From: Phytophthora quininea
Lineage: Eukaryota; Oomycota; Peronosporomycetes; Peronosporales; Peronosporaceae
Direction: 5' to 3'
Assembly (NCBI GenBank): GCA_011947345.1
Contig: JAAVTG010000721.1
Coordinates: 1-64,000 of the forward strand
Length of the DNA: 64,000 bases
Program-made: the position numbers and the translations under genes
Notes under the pieces: generated by a model
The model's input: only the letters and a program-made list of their open reading frames with translations
Databases searched by the model: none
Told to the model about the DNA's origin: nothing
Shown here: positions 55,529-64,000 of the stretch, piece by piece
How positions within the stretch are numbered: position 1 is the first letter of the stretch
Layout: every line of letters begins with the position of its first letter

Positions 55529-57559
55529 ATGGTTCGCTTAACTAAGCGCTCGTTCCTCCATTTAGTGCCGGAGTTAGTCGAGGGTGAATATGAGCAGCCA
55601 TTCTACGCCAAGGTCGTTGGAATGACGTCCGACCAAGTGGCGTTCCGCAGCTTAGAAGGCGGAGAAGGGATGGTGCATCGAAATATCGCTGAAGACCACG
55701 TGGTGACGGCGAGTGAAGTGAGAGCAGCAGGAGAGCTTTCGTGTCTACGACGTGCGGTATCTTTCCATCTCCCAGAGAAGCTTTCATTTGGACAAGTTGT
55801 TCAAGTAGACAGTGAACGTGCAAGGGTCAGATCAAGCGGTGAAATGCTGGAGACAGAAGTGAGCTGTGTGTCCTTAGTGCCGCCCATAGTGGCTCTATTG
55901 CTTGAGCATGTTGAGTTCAATCTCGACGAATGGAGTGTCACGGAGATAGATGAAGTTAAAGACACCATTCTGGATCGGGTCCTGGGGAGAAACGGTGCGC
56001 TGGGATCTAATGTGTTGTCGGTGGTCCTCGACGGTCTAATGTCAGAGAGCTGCCGCCCTCTGCCGACCCAATTGTGTCAATGGACTGACCCAACTACGGG
56101 GCAAGCGTGCGAATTTACGCTTCAGCATGCTTTGGACTTTGCCCATTTCGTCGACGGGGAGTTTGAACCGGTACCCAGCTCTGTTGGGACAACGTTCTAT
56201 CGCCCTGCAAGTGGCCGTACTCAACGTATCAGCAGAAGTGATAGAATGCGGTCTCCGCGTTTGGCCGATGCATTGCTCGATCCTTTTGTTGATGATGATG
56301 AAGAAATTTCAGCTCAAGCTGACGACGGAGCTGAACTTGGGGCATCAGAACAAGCGCGAGGCTCTAAACGGTCCAGCACACCTATTGTGGTTGATGACGA
56401 AGAAGTTAGCGCTCCACCAAAACGACGGCGCACGGCCCTCGACCAAGACGCTCTGATCGTGGAGAAGCTAAGTGATGATCCTGACCTGTTAAATCGTTTC
56501 CTTGAAGTTCGTCAAGCCTCGAATCGAACTCAGAACACTCCCATGCGAGAAGCGGATAATGTCCTTCACAGTCTTCCACCTGCGAGACGGGTTACAGACA
56601 CGAAAATCGGAAAGCCGTCGAAATACGCGTTTTGCCCTCGTGAAGATCAGCAGCGTGAGCATGAATGTATCACATCTGCGAAGCACAAAGGTAAGCATGC
56701 AACCCTATTTTGCAAAAGTTTAGTTCGGTCTGAGTTCGTCAAGTTCAAACCGTTGCCGGGAGTGTGTACGCGACTGTATGACATTCAGTTTGGTTCCTGT
56801 GGACTTTCCATTTGTCACTTTGCACGCTTTTCACCTGATGAGAGAATGGCATGGCTTCAAGCTGGTGGCTCTAATTTCGATAACTTGTCTGCGTCGGCTG
56901 AATTTACAGCTGCTCGGCCTCCGTCAAGCATTGAAGAAGTTGTCGCCAATGCCAAAGTGCTGCTTACATTCACCCGCGAGTACTGCTGTGTCGAGTTGGT
57001 TGAGCTGGTGGAATGCATTATCGCATTTATCGAGGAAACACTGATGCGCGTGTCGTGGGGTTTGGCCGAGCTTCCGTCTCTAGTGTACTGGGTCAACGAC
57101 GTGCTCGAAGATTTTCGTGGGGCGGTGGAGACCGACGAGGACATGACCAATGTTAAATCGCGCTGCACAACGGAAGATCGATTACTAAGGGATATCATGT
57201 TCGTTAAGGTTCATCGTCAAGTAGATACCATTCGCAACGGTATGTCGTCTGCAACTGCTCTATCAGCAGCCGAATCGACCAACGCGGTTTCTCGAGATCA
57301 AAGCAATCGCAGTAGCAAGAAAAAGACAGGATTTATTCCTCGACATGTATTGAAGCGGCTGCCAGCTCAAACGGATCCAGGAACTCATGAAACGCGACAG
57401 CTCTGGATGCGATTCCTGTCCAATGACGGCTGCGCTGGAGAAGGTGATGAATGCCCTCATGATCGAGCCCACTTCATCCCTAAGAAACTTCCAGATATTG
57501 TCAAGGCAGAAATCAAAAAGCGCTTTGGCGGTCTGAAGAACGAACATAAGCGCCTGTGA
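55529..57559 (+). CDS. Ngaro ORF1 (gag-like)
   Basis: 676 residues, uninterrupted. The first half has no recognised fold. There is a basic, NLS-like stretch (PPKRRRTALD), then C/H-containing blocks (YAFCPREDQQREHECI ... HKGKHATLFC) and a C-terminal CAGEGDECPHDRAHF that could bind metal. By position it is the structural protein that packages element RNA. The reading frame is the same as that of the following ORF, from which it is separated only by TGA 57557-57559 and 21 bp. Confidence 0.7.
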   Translation: MVRLTKRSFLHLVPELVEGEYEQPFYAKVVGMTSDQVAFRSLEGGEGMVHRNIAEDHVVTASEVRAAGELSCLRRAVSFHLPEKLSFGQVVQVDSERARVRSSGEMLETEVSCVSLVPPIVALLLEHVEFNLDEWSVTEIDEVKDTILDRVLGRNGALGSNVLSVVLDGLMSESCRPLPTQLCQWTDPTTGQACEFTLQHALDFAHFVDGEFEPVPSSVGTTFYRPASGRTQRISRSDRMRSPRLADALLDPFVDDDEEISAQADDGAELGASEQARGSKRSSTPIVVDDEEVSAPPKRRRTALDQDALIVEKLSDDPDLLNRFLEVRQASNRTQNTPMREADNVLHSLPPARRVTDTKIGKPSKYAFCPREDQQREHECITSAKHKGKHATLFCKSLVRSEFVKFKPLPGVCTRLYDIQFGSCGLSICHFARFSPDERMAWLQAGGSNFDNLSASAEFTAARPPSSIEEVVANAKVLLTFTREYCCVELVELVECIIAFIEETLMRVSWGLAELPSLVYWVNDVLEDFRGAVETDEDMTNVKSRCTTEDRLLRDIMFVKVHRQVDTIRNGMSSATALSAAESTNAVSRDQSNRSSKKKTGFIPRHVLKRLPAQTDPGTHETRQLWMRFLSNDGCAGEGDECPHDRAHFIPKKLPDIVKAEIKKRFGGLKNEHKRL

Positions 57560-57580
57560 CTCGCCGAGGGTAGATCGGTT

Positions 57581-60190
57581 GTGCGTCCACCTCAGAGTCC
57601 AGTATCAGCGCAACCATGCACGTACAAACCCGAGCAACACGCGGTGGTGAGCTTAAAACGATGTACTGGTAAAGAAATTCGATGCGCACAGCGTAAGAGC
57701 CTTACATATCTTCAACACCAAACTTCCTCTTCGTCTCTATCCGAGACGGAAGGCAAGGACACTGGACCGGAGATCTTGAGCTCGAGACCATGCAAGCCGC
57801 GCCACATTCAAACACAGAGTAAGACGAACGCTAAGACCCGCTCACATTCAAAGTCAGTATGAGGCGACTCGTCGAACTCACAAACTGAGGCGAATGCTGG
57901 ATGCGAGAGTGGGCGTTCGTTGAGACCGTGTACAATTGGCCATTCTGAACAAGCACAGAGTAAGGTGGACGCTAAGACCCGCGCCGGATCAAAGTCAGTG
58001 CGATTCGATTTATCGCAATCGCAAGCTGAAGAGATCGCTGGACGCGAGAGTGGGCGTTTACTGAGACCGTGCCATGGTCATTGCAAGTCAACAAAGAGTA
58101 AGTCAAACACTAGCACGTGCACCAAAGTCGGGGCTGATGGGCCGGTCACACGTATTAGCGCGTGTACTGGTCGTGCAACGGACTGTTTGACGAGACCTTG
58201 TTTACTTATCAAGCACCAGACACATGACGATATCGTCGAGGGTCAGCTCTCGCAACCAAGGGGCCTTCACAGTCCCGCAACCGAGTTCTTAACCAGAACC
58301 ACGAGATTCCCGCCTTTGTCGATGAAGTCAGCAAAATTCATCCAAGAACAATTGGAAGAGGAGCTTCTTCGGGCTGAATGCAGAATCTCAGTCTCGCAGA
58401 GGCGATTCGGCTACGTGCGCACTCGTAGGACTGATGAGATTCTATACGATGTCGATCAGAAAGCAAGTCAGTCACTATCAGAGATTATCCGCTCCAGAGG
58501 CTGGTGTCTAGAAGAAGCCACTAGATTCTTTCGTGGTGAAAATCACGTTGACAACAGACCAAGCAAAGGGTTGGACTCAAAAAGGCTACAATTAGTCCTT
58601 CACGGATATCCTCATCTTGATCATCTCATCCAGATTGCAGAATTTGGAATCGATGTCGAGTGGAAAATAGGTCCAAAGCCATGCCGTCCTCCTCACAAAA
58701 AGCATGGCTCCTGTCTGCGATACCTACGTGCAGTCACACGGAGTATTAGGGAGGGCCAAGACTCAGGCCAGTACATGGTTGTCGAACTTGACATCCTGGA
58801 CCGCTGGCCAGAAGTAATATGTAGTCCTCTCGGTGCTGTCGAAAAGAAAGGTGCAGATCCGAATGAGGAAGTCCGCGTGATTCATGACTTGTCGTTCCCG
58901 AAAAACGCATCAGTTAATTCAGCACTCGTCGCCGAGTCCGTTCCAAAAGTGCGATATGCCTCCGTGGCTGTCATAGCTCAGCGCATAGAGTATCTCGCAA
59001 CTCATGGCTATGCAGGTCGTATTCGCATTCTCGAAGGTGATGTTAAATGTGCTTTTCGACACCTCCGAACTCGTGCCAATCAGGTTTTTAGGATGGCAAC
59101 GAGTGTCAAGGAATTAGGAGTTGCTATCATCGATATGGCAGCGCCATTTGGATGGGCAGACTCACCACCGTGCTACGCTTTATTTGGGCGAGTGATATCT
59201 TGGCTGATGGGCACAAACTCCCCGCTTCGGTCTCAGATTCGGAGGATGACGACCCATTTTTCCCTTACGAATGGGTCGACGACCATGTACTAGTCGAACC
59301 CGATATCGAGGATAGACTACACCTGGCCGAAGCAACGTTGCGCCATGCTATGCTAGCCGTCTTGGGCCCAAGGTCAATAAATGAAGCCAAGTTCTCCGAA
59401 TGGTGTACCGATATTGTAGCTCTGGGTCTGCTCTGGAACACAGTTCGTCGAACAGTGTCAATACCAAATGATAAAATAGCCAAGGCTCGACTTCGCGTTG
59501 AAGGGCTACTTAAGCTTGGCACCGCGTCAAAGACAGAACTTAACAAAGCTCTTGGGTCGCTTAGGCATGTTGCAATCTGCTTAAGGACGGCGAAACCATT
59601 CTACCAGCGCCTACAAGGGTTGTGCACAAATGCGCCGCGGTTCGGTAGAATTCGATTGTCACAAGGCGCGACAGCAGATTTACTCTGGTTCCAACAAATT
59701 CTGCACCACGGCTGTCTTGCGGAACTTCCGCTAGCAATGTTCGGGACCTTGCCAAATCCTGACGTCGTACTACTGATGGATGCATCGGATATTGGCTTGG
59801 CAGTCCTCGATCCGGCTTCAAACGAATTTATACAGTTGGAATTTGACCACGATGAAGAGAAATTGGTAAAGGAAGCGGTAACCACGGCAGCAAAATTCTC
59901 AATCAACGTAAGAGAGCATTTATGCATCGCGCTGGCACTATGGACTTAGGGGTCCAAGTGGAATCAACTGGCTGAAGGAAAGACAATCCACATCAAATGC
60001 TGGAGTGACAACACGTCAGCCATGTCTTGGTGCAACAAACTGCACTCTAAGAATTCGTTCAGTCAAGAAATCAATCGGTGCATCGGCCTGGCTGAAGCCT
60101 ATTTTAACCTAAGGGTATCGGTGGATCATATACCTGGAGCTAGAAACTCCATGGCCGATGCAGCATCTCGAGCTTGGACCGAACCTCATA
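57581..60190 (+). CDS. Ngaro reverse transcriptase and RNase H
   Basis: The N-terminal linker has 47-codon repeats. RT motifs: VEKKGAD...RVIHDLSFP, then RILEGDVKCAFRHL (first catalytic Asp), AAPFGWADSPPCYALFG, and EWVDDHVLVEPD, where VDD replaces the YXDD of LTR elements, as in DIRS-group RTs. RNase H follows (LLMDASDIGLAV ... VREHLCIALALW ... CWSDNTSAMSW ... MADAASRAW). Breaks: TGA at 57860 (CGA in the next repeat), CCCC 59220-59223 (one extra C mends it), and TAG 59947-59949 in RNase H where Trp is expected. The stops are substitutions, so this copy is probably inactive. Confidence 0.85.
57783..58075 (+). repeat. 141-bp tandem repeat in the RT linker
   Basis: About 2.1 copies of a 141-bp (47-codon) unit. 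GAGAGTGGGCGTT recurs 141 bp apart (near 57904 and 58045), as does TAAGACCCGC (57832, 57973). The first copy contains the TGA; the second has CGA at that place. Confidence 0.75.
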
Positions 60191-60215
60191 AATCCTCATG
60201 GTCTAACTTCTCCTA

Positions 60216-61320
60216 TTGCTGGAAGCAGGTACCGATTCCACCGAACTGCAGAAAACTCTACACCAACTTCTCGAAGCCCAACCGCTGGCCGCGTCGTCCG
60301 CAACAAAGTACAACAGTACATGGGTCCAGTGGTCTAAGTGGTGCCAGCAGCTTAATTTCTCCGAATGGTTACCTGAAAACCCGAGAAAACATTCATACCA
60401 GCTCGCACTATTCGCCGTTTACTCATGGAGATACGGGTGGAACAACTCGGGAACTGGGAATTCTGCCAATACCATCCTCTCCAAAATCTCTCATATCTCG
60501 TGGCATCATCGCAGAATGCTCGGATACGGAGTCGGGTTACTCCCTGGGCACCAGCTCGCAGTCACCGGTATGCGGCGGACGGAACCGCCCAGCAACCCCA
60601 AACAACCGGTCACAGTTAATATCCTTAAGCGACTGCACCAATCTCTCGACTTCGCAAAAACCCAGCACCGAGTCATTTGGGGGCTTCGGTGCTGGGTTTC
60701 TTCTTTCTTTAAGAAGATCGGAGTATCTGGCGGTCGGCTCAACCACTAAACATTACGCACTGCAGCGAGAAGATGTGAAATATGTTGGGTCCGACGAGCG
60801 CGAAATCAATGAGCTTGAAAAGGTTGTGGCTGTTATTATTCGATTTAGAGGTAGCAAGAATGACCAATTCGGCCAAGGTGCGCTGCGCAGACTAGAACGA
60901 TCGGGTCAGAACTGGTGTTGTCCAGTGCTAGCAGCTTGGTTCCTGGTGCAGCATCACAAGTCTCTAGGAGTTGCAGCCAGCACACTGTTGTGCAAAATCG
61001 ACGCGTCCACCAACTTGCAAGTGCGTGATGTGGTTCAGGCCATCAAAGTTGCGGCTGAACAAGCAGGGAAGTCTCCAGTGAGATATGGTTCACATTCACT
61101 TCGTAGCGGTGGTGCTACAGCACTCTTCAATGCTGGATTCGACGGCCTAGCGGTGAAATTATTCGGGAGGTGGAAGTCTGATGCGGTAGAACGATACACT
61201 CGCATTGGGAGTCGGTTATCGTCCAGAATGGCCCAGCAAATGATTGTCAAGCCGGCACCACAGCAACATATTGGGGTATCCCCCGCGCCACGCCACACCC
61301 TGGCAGCGGGGGCGCTGTAA
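60216..61320 (+). CDS. Ngaro tyrosine recombinase
   Basis: The N-terminal SAM-like domain (SATKYNSTWVQWSKWCQQL ... QLALFAVYSWRYG) is in one frame. The catalytic part (LSLRRSEYLAV; HSLRSGGATALFNAG; LFGRWKSDAVERYTRIG) is in another, giving the expected R...HxxR...Y set for DNA integration by strand exchange rather than by DDE integrase. The two are joined if GGGGG 60679-60683 and TTT 60708-60710 each gain one base, which also gives a smooth hydrophobic helix before LRRSEYL. Ends at TAA 61318-61320 after a Pro/Ala/His-rich tail. Confidence 0.85.
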
Positions 61321-61583
61321 TACCAACTTTCATTTGTGCCGTTCTCGGCACGCCCCCGAAGAGAAAGCAACGACAATTGAAAAGATGACTTCATAAGTAG
61401 TGAGGAAAAAAACGTGATCAACAAGTGAATAGGTAAAGTGCTTAACTTTTCTAAGTTAGCTGCTTTGTTCATCCTCTTCTGACCGCGTCTGGATTCCTCG
61501 CGAATGAGCCACTTGCCGACCACGATGTGATTCCTTATAGTTTAGCCACTTACAAGAAATTCACATAACTAGGTAATCAAATA

Positions 61584-62273
61584 TTATTCTACTACTTTGT
61601 TCATCCCCTTCAGGTATTCTTCAAATAACCAGTTGTTGTTGTGCCTCGTCAGCTCCTTCCCTGTGAGTCCGAGCGAGGCTCAGACGTAGTCTTCCGGGCG
61701 TTACATCGTGGCGCGAATTGTTAGCTTGGCAGCTAACTCGGGTTAATACAAAGTAACAAAATGTCTTCGTCTGTCTCAAACACTTCAAGAGTGTCAAGGA
61801 GTTGAAGAAGTCCCAGGAACTCAAAATCTACGCCAAATACGTCAACATGGTCGATAATAAGGCGATCGCAGCGAACAAGCTGCCGAATCCTTCGGAGCAC
61901 GTCCCACATGAGGAGAGTCGAGACGTCTGTCTCTAGACATTCGGCCAACTTGCCCTCAAACGTGGTCAGATAAGCCTTGTAGAACTTGTAAGTGGGGTCC
62001 ACCTTGAGCCTGACGCCAAACTTTTTGCCATCTTTAAATCGTCCTTGACCAAAGCCAAATTGCTGCGCTCTAGCCAATCGTCAAGTTGGTTCCACTTGGC
62101 GGACTCCTTAGCCTTCAATTTTGCAATAATCAAAGAATCTGGGCCCTCTCTTCGTTGTCGTCGCGAGTTATCAAGTTTCGTCCTCGAGATGAAGCCTCAA
62201 TCGAACTGGTTGGCACCACACGGGTGAAGTAGATGACTGTAATCGCCAGTAGAAGACGACGTAGAAAGATGAT
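61584..62273 (-). pseudogene. duplicate of the microinverted effector relic
   Basis: Copy of 29121-29810: same missing ATG, degenerate RNLI-EER, stops, and the inverted block (here plus-strand coding at 61762-61894). Very few substitutions by eye (for example one Arg-to-Thr change in the helical part). Confidence 0.78.
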
Positions 62274-62592
62274 AGCCTTGAAATCTTTGTGGTCGGACTA
62301 TTATCTCACTTACAAATTAAGAGGTGAAGCAACAGTGAGACCGAAAGACTCGCGTACAGAGTACTGGATGCTTGGCGTCATGATCTGGCAGTTAGAAAAT
62401 GAAAATGGTTCTCCCAATGGAATAAACCTCCGAGTCTTTCCTTCTCAGCTCCTTCACATACCCATCGCAGTAGTCGATCTTGCAATCTTTAAATCGACAG
62501 GCACTTTGAAACCATCGATGATATCAGTAAGATGGCGTAATTCACGACACTTTCACATTACCATTAATTTGTACTCCTCTATCGTAGTTCGT

Positions 62593-63441
62593 CTAACTCA
62601 CGCTCTTCACAAACTCCTCATAATATTGGTAGTTTTGGCCTTCCTCAACTCAACTCCCGTCAAGTTGTCCAGCCCCAACCCCGTCTTGACAAACTCTTCT
62701 GATTTTCGTTGAACTGCCCAAATACCCACTCTTGCCTTCAATTCCGCTTCAGACGACGCTCTCAATGCATTCCTCGCCAACCAAGCATCGTCGGCATTCA
62801 TCTTGGTAACGTACTTTACGTAGGTCTTGTAATTGTCGGACCTGAGGAGATCAGCGCGTGAAAGTGTTTCCAACCCCAATGTTGTCCACGCTTCGAATGT
62901 CGATGCATCTTTCCTGGCCCAGTTCATCATGACGTCGTCCGTGTGCGCAGCCATCAGAGTCATGTAGTAGTTGTACTTGGGACTGGCCTTGATCGCTTCG
63001 TCCGTCATCTTGTCGAAACCTAACACTTTCTTAACATTCTCGGGCGATAAAAACTCCTGGTAAACCTTGTAAAGTGGACTCGCCACGAGTGCGTCGTCCG
63101 ACAAGTGAGTGAGGCTTAATTGCCACTTGACCGACGAAATCGTTTTTCGTCTAGGATCCAGTGCTTCACTTGGGACGACATTTCCTTGACCATTTCGTTT
63201 TCCTTTGCAGCTGCAGCAGCGGCCGCTTGCTTGTCGAGTACATAGAGACTTTCCTGTTCGTGGGGAATAACCTCTTTAACGTCTCTATACTGGGCCACGT
63301 TCGCTCTTCCTCCTGGGAAGAATCGTTATCGTTTTGATTGTCGGCTCGAAGAAACCTTTTCGAAGTATTGGGATCGAATGCAGCAACTTGGACCAGTAGA
63401 GCGACCACCGCCGCCACGAAGAAAGCCTGATGCCGCCGCAT
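62593..63441 (-). pseudogene. duplicate of the RFLR...EEER effector
   Basis: Copy of 27951-28801. ATG 63441 (MRRHQAFFVAAVVALLVQ), KRFLRADNQ (RFLR here, RILR in the other arm) and QEEERTWP. It shares the A-run break after WILDE. It also has two breaks of its own: a missing G near 63258 (AACAGGAAAG where the other arm has AACAGGGAAAG) and a missing A near 62636. All three lie at homopolymers, so the gene may be intact in reality. Confidence 0.65.
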
Positions 63442-64000
63442 GGTGAATTCTAGAGTGGCAGGCTCACGCATAGAGCGCCAAGGTATTGATCTCGGGATGG
63501 TATTTTACACTTGAATAAAGTAAGAACACCAGCACATCGTCAATACACCAATGATCTGCGCGACTTCCCAATTTGGGAAGTCGCAGCTCCGGCTGGAATT
63601 GCCGACCAGTTATTTAGCGAAAGCCGCTCGATTTCTAGAGCTTCGGATGGGAAATCCCGATAGTTTGAACAACATAAAGTGCAAGAGATTTACAAGTGTA
63701 GCAGCAGGCCCGATCCTGAGAAGAAACTTTTCCTGACACGAAGCCATGTGTGGGGAAAAACCATAACTGCTCATTCATCGGTTAATGAGGCTAGCCTCAG
63801 AGTGTCTCGCGTAGCTAGACAAACCGACGCAGCTCTCAAGGGAGTGGAGTTAGTTAAGACAAATAATGCGTGAGTTGCGTCGGGGCATTCACGAGGCACG
63901 TTTAACTTGAGTCACGAGGAGGAGTGCGTGGTGGATCGAGAGAGTTGTGGCCGGCCTGGTTCGGCTTACAGCCACGTGATAAGGTTTATGCGGTATCTTT

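Larger units (their letters stand above)
55289..61385 (+). mobile_element. DIRS/Ngaro-type tyrosine-recombinase retroelement
   Basis: Gene order ORF1 (gag-like), RT, RNase H, tyrosine recombinase, no methylase recognised, as in Ngaro elements. Limits come from comparison with the undisturbed effector end at 30006: TGACTT is present at both edges. YR elements are not expected to make target duplications, so the repeat may be the recombination core. I do not find the split direct repeats normal for Ngaro, and only 65 bp follow the recombinase, so the right end may be truncated. A hairpin GTGCCG-TTCT-CGGCAC lies at 61336-61351. Confidence 0.85.
61386..64000 (-). repeat. inverted segmental duplication, arm B (runs off window)
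   Basis: Reverse-complement copy of 27436-30006 with small indels (e.g. an extra ~45 bp near 63780-63830). It continues to the last base of the window, so the true outer end is unseen. Its inner end is interrupted by the Ngaro element and resumes at 55158-55288. Confidence 0.85.

Noticed and set aside
55289..61385. LTRs or split direct repeats of the Ngaro element
   Set aside because: I compared both edge regions by eye and found no repeat long enough to report; only the TGACTT hexamer is shared.

Overview
The window reads as nuclear DNA of a plant-pathogenic oomycete, most likely a Phytophthora. Basis: short GT-AG introns of about 50-70 bp, secreted proteins with RXLR...EER motifs, a Crinkler (CRN)-type fragment, a cytochrome-b5 fused front-end fatty acid desaturase, and a transposon mix (chromovirus, tyrosine-recombinase retroelement, hAT, MULE, pogo, LINE). 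The species cannot be fixed from sequence alone.

Layout. 1-19300 is the gene-bearing part: the end of an unknown gene, an IQ-motif/coiled-coil gene, a hAT element abutting an NDUFS7 fragment, a CRN fragment, two RXLR relics, a single-pass membrane protein, four head-to-tail genes for the mitochondrial complex I subunit NDUFS7 (9657-14033), a universal stress protein gene, a pair of unknown paralogous genes, and the polyadenylation factor WDR33/Pfs2/FY with three zinc knuckles. 19300-36100 is an effector graveyard. It holds about a dozen relics, mostly of one RXLR family, with one intact member (29996-30790), mixed with LINE 3' ends and a complete short MULE. At 36755-45915 a front-end desaturase gene is split by a 7.8-kb hAT element that is itself split by a 5.5-kb chromovirus with identical LTRs. 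46000-55300 holds more effector relics, a pogo-like element and two LINE copies. 55289-61385 is a DIRS/Ngaro-type tyrosine-recombinase retroelement. 61386-64000 is an inverted copy of 27436-30006.

Two observations govern how everything else should be read. First, at least 17 reading-frame breaks in unrelated genes and transposons are mended by adding one base to a homopolymer, usually C/G. This includes six such breaks in the single WDR33 gene. It looks like a consensus error, so many 'pseudogenes' may be intact. Second, the real damage (start-codon loss, stop codons, microinversion, insertions with target-site duplications) is concentrated in the effector family and in the desaturase. This is the usual picture of a gene-sparse, repeat-rich effector compartment next to housekeeping genes.
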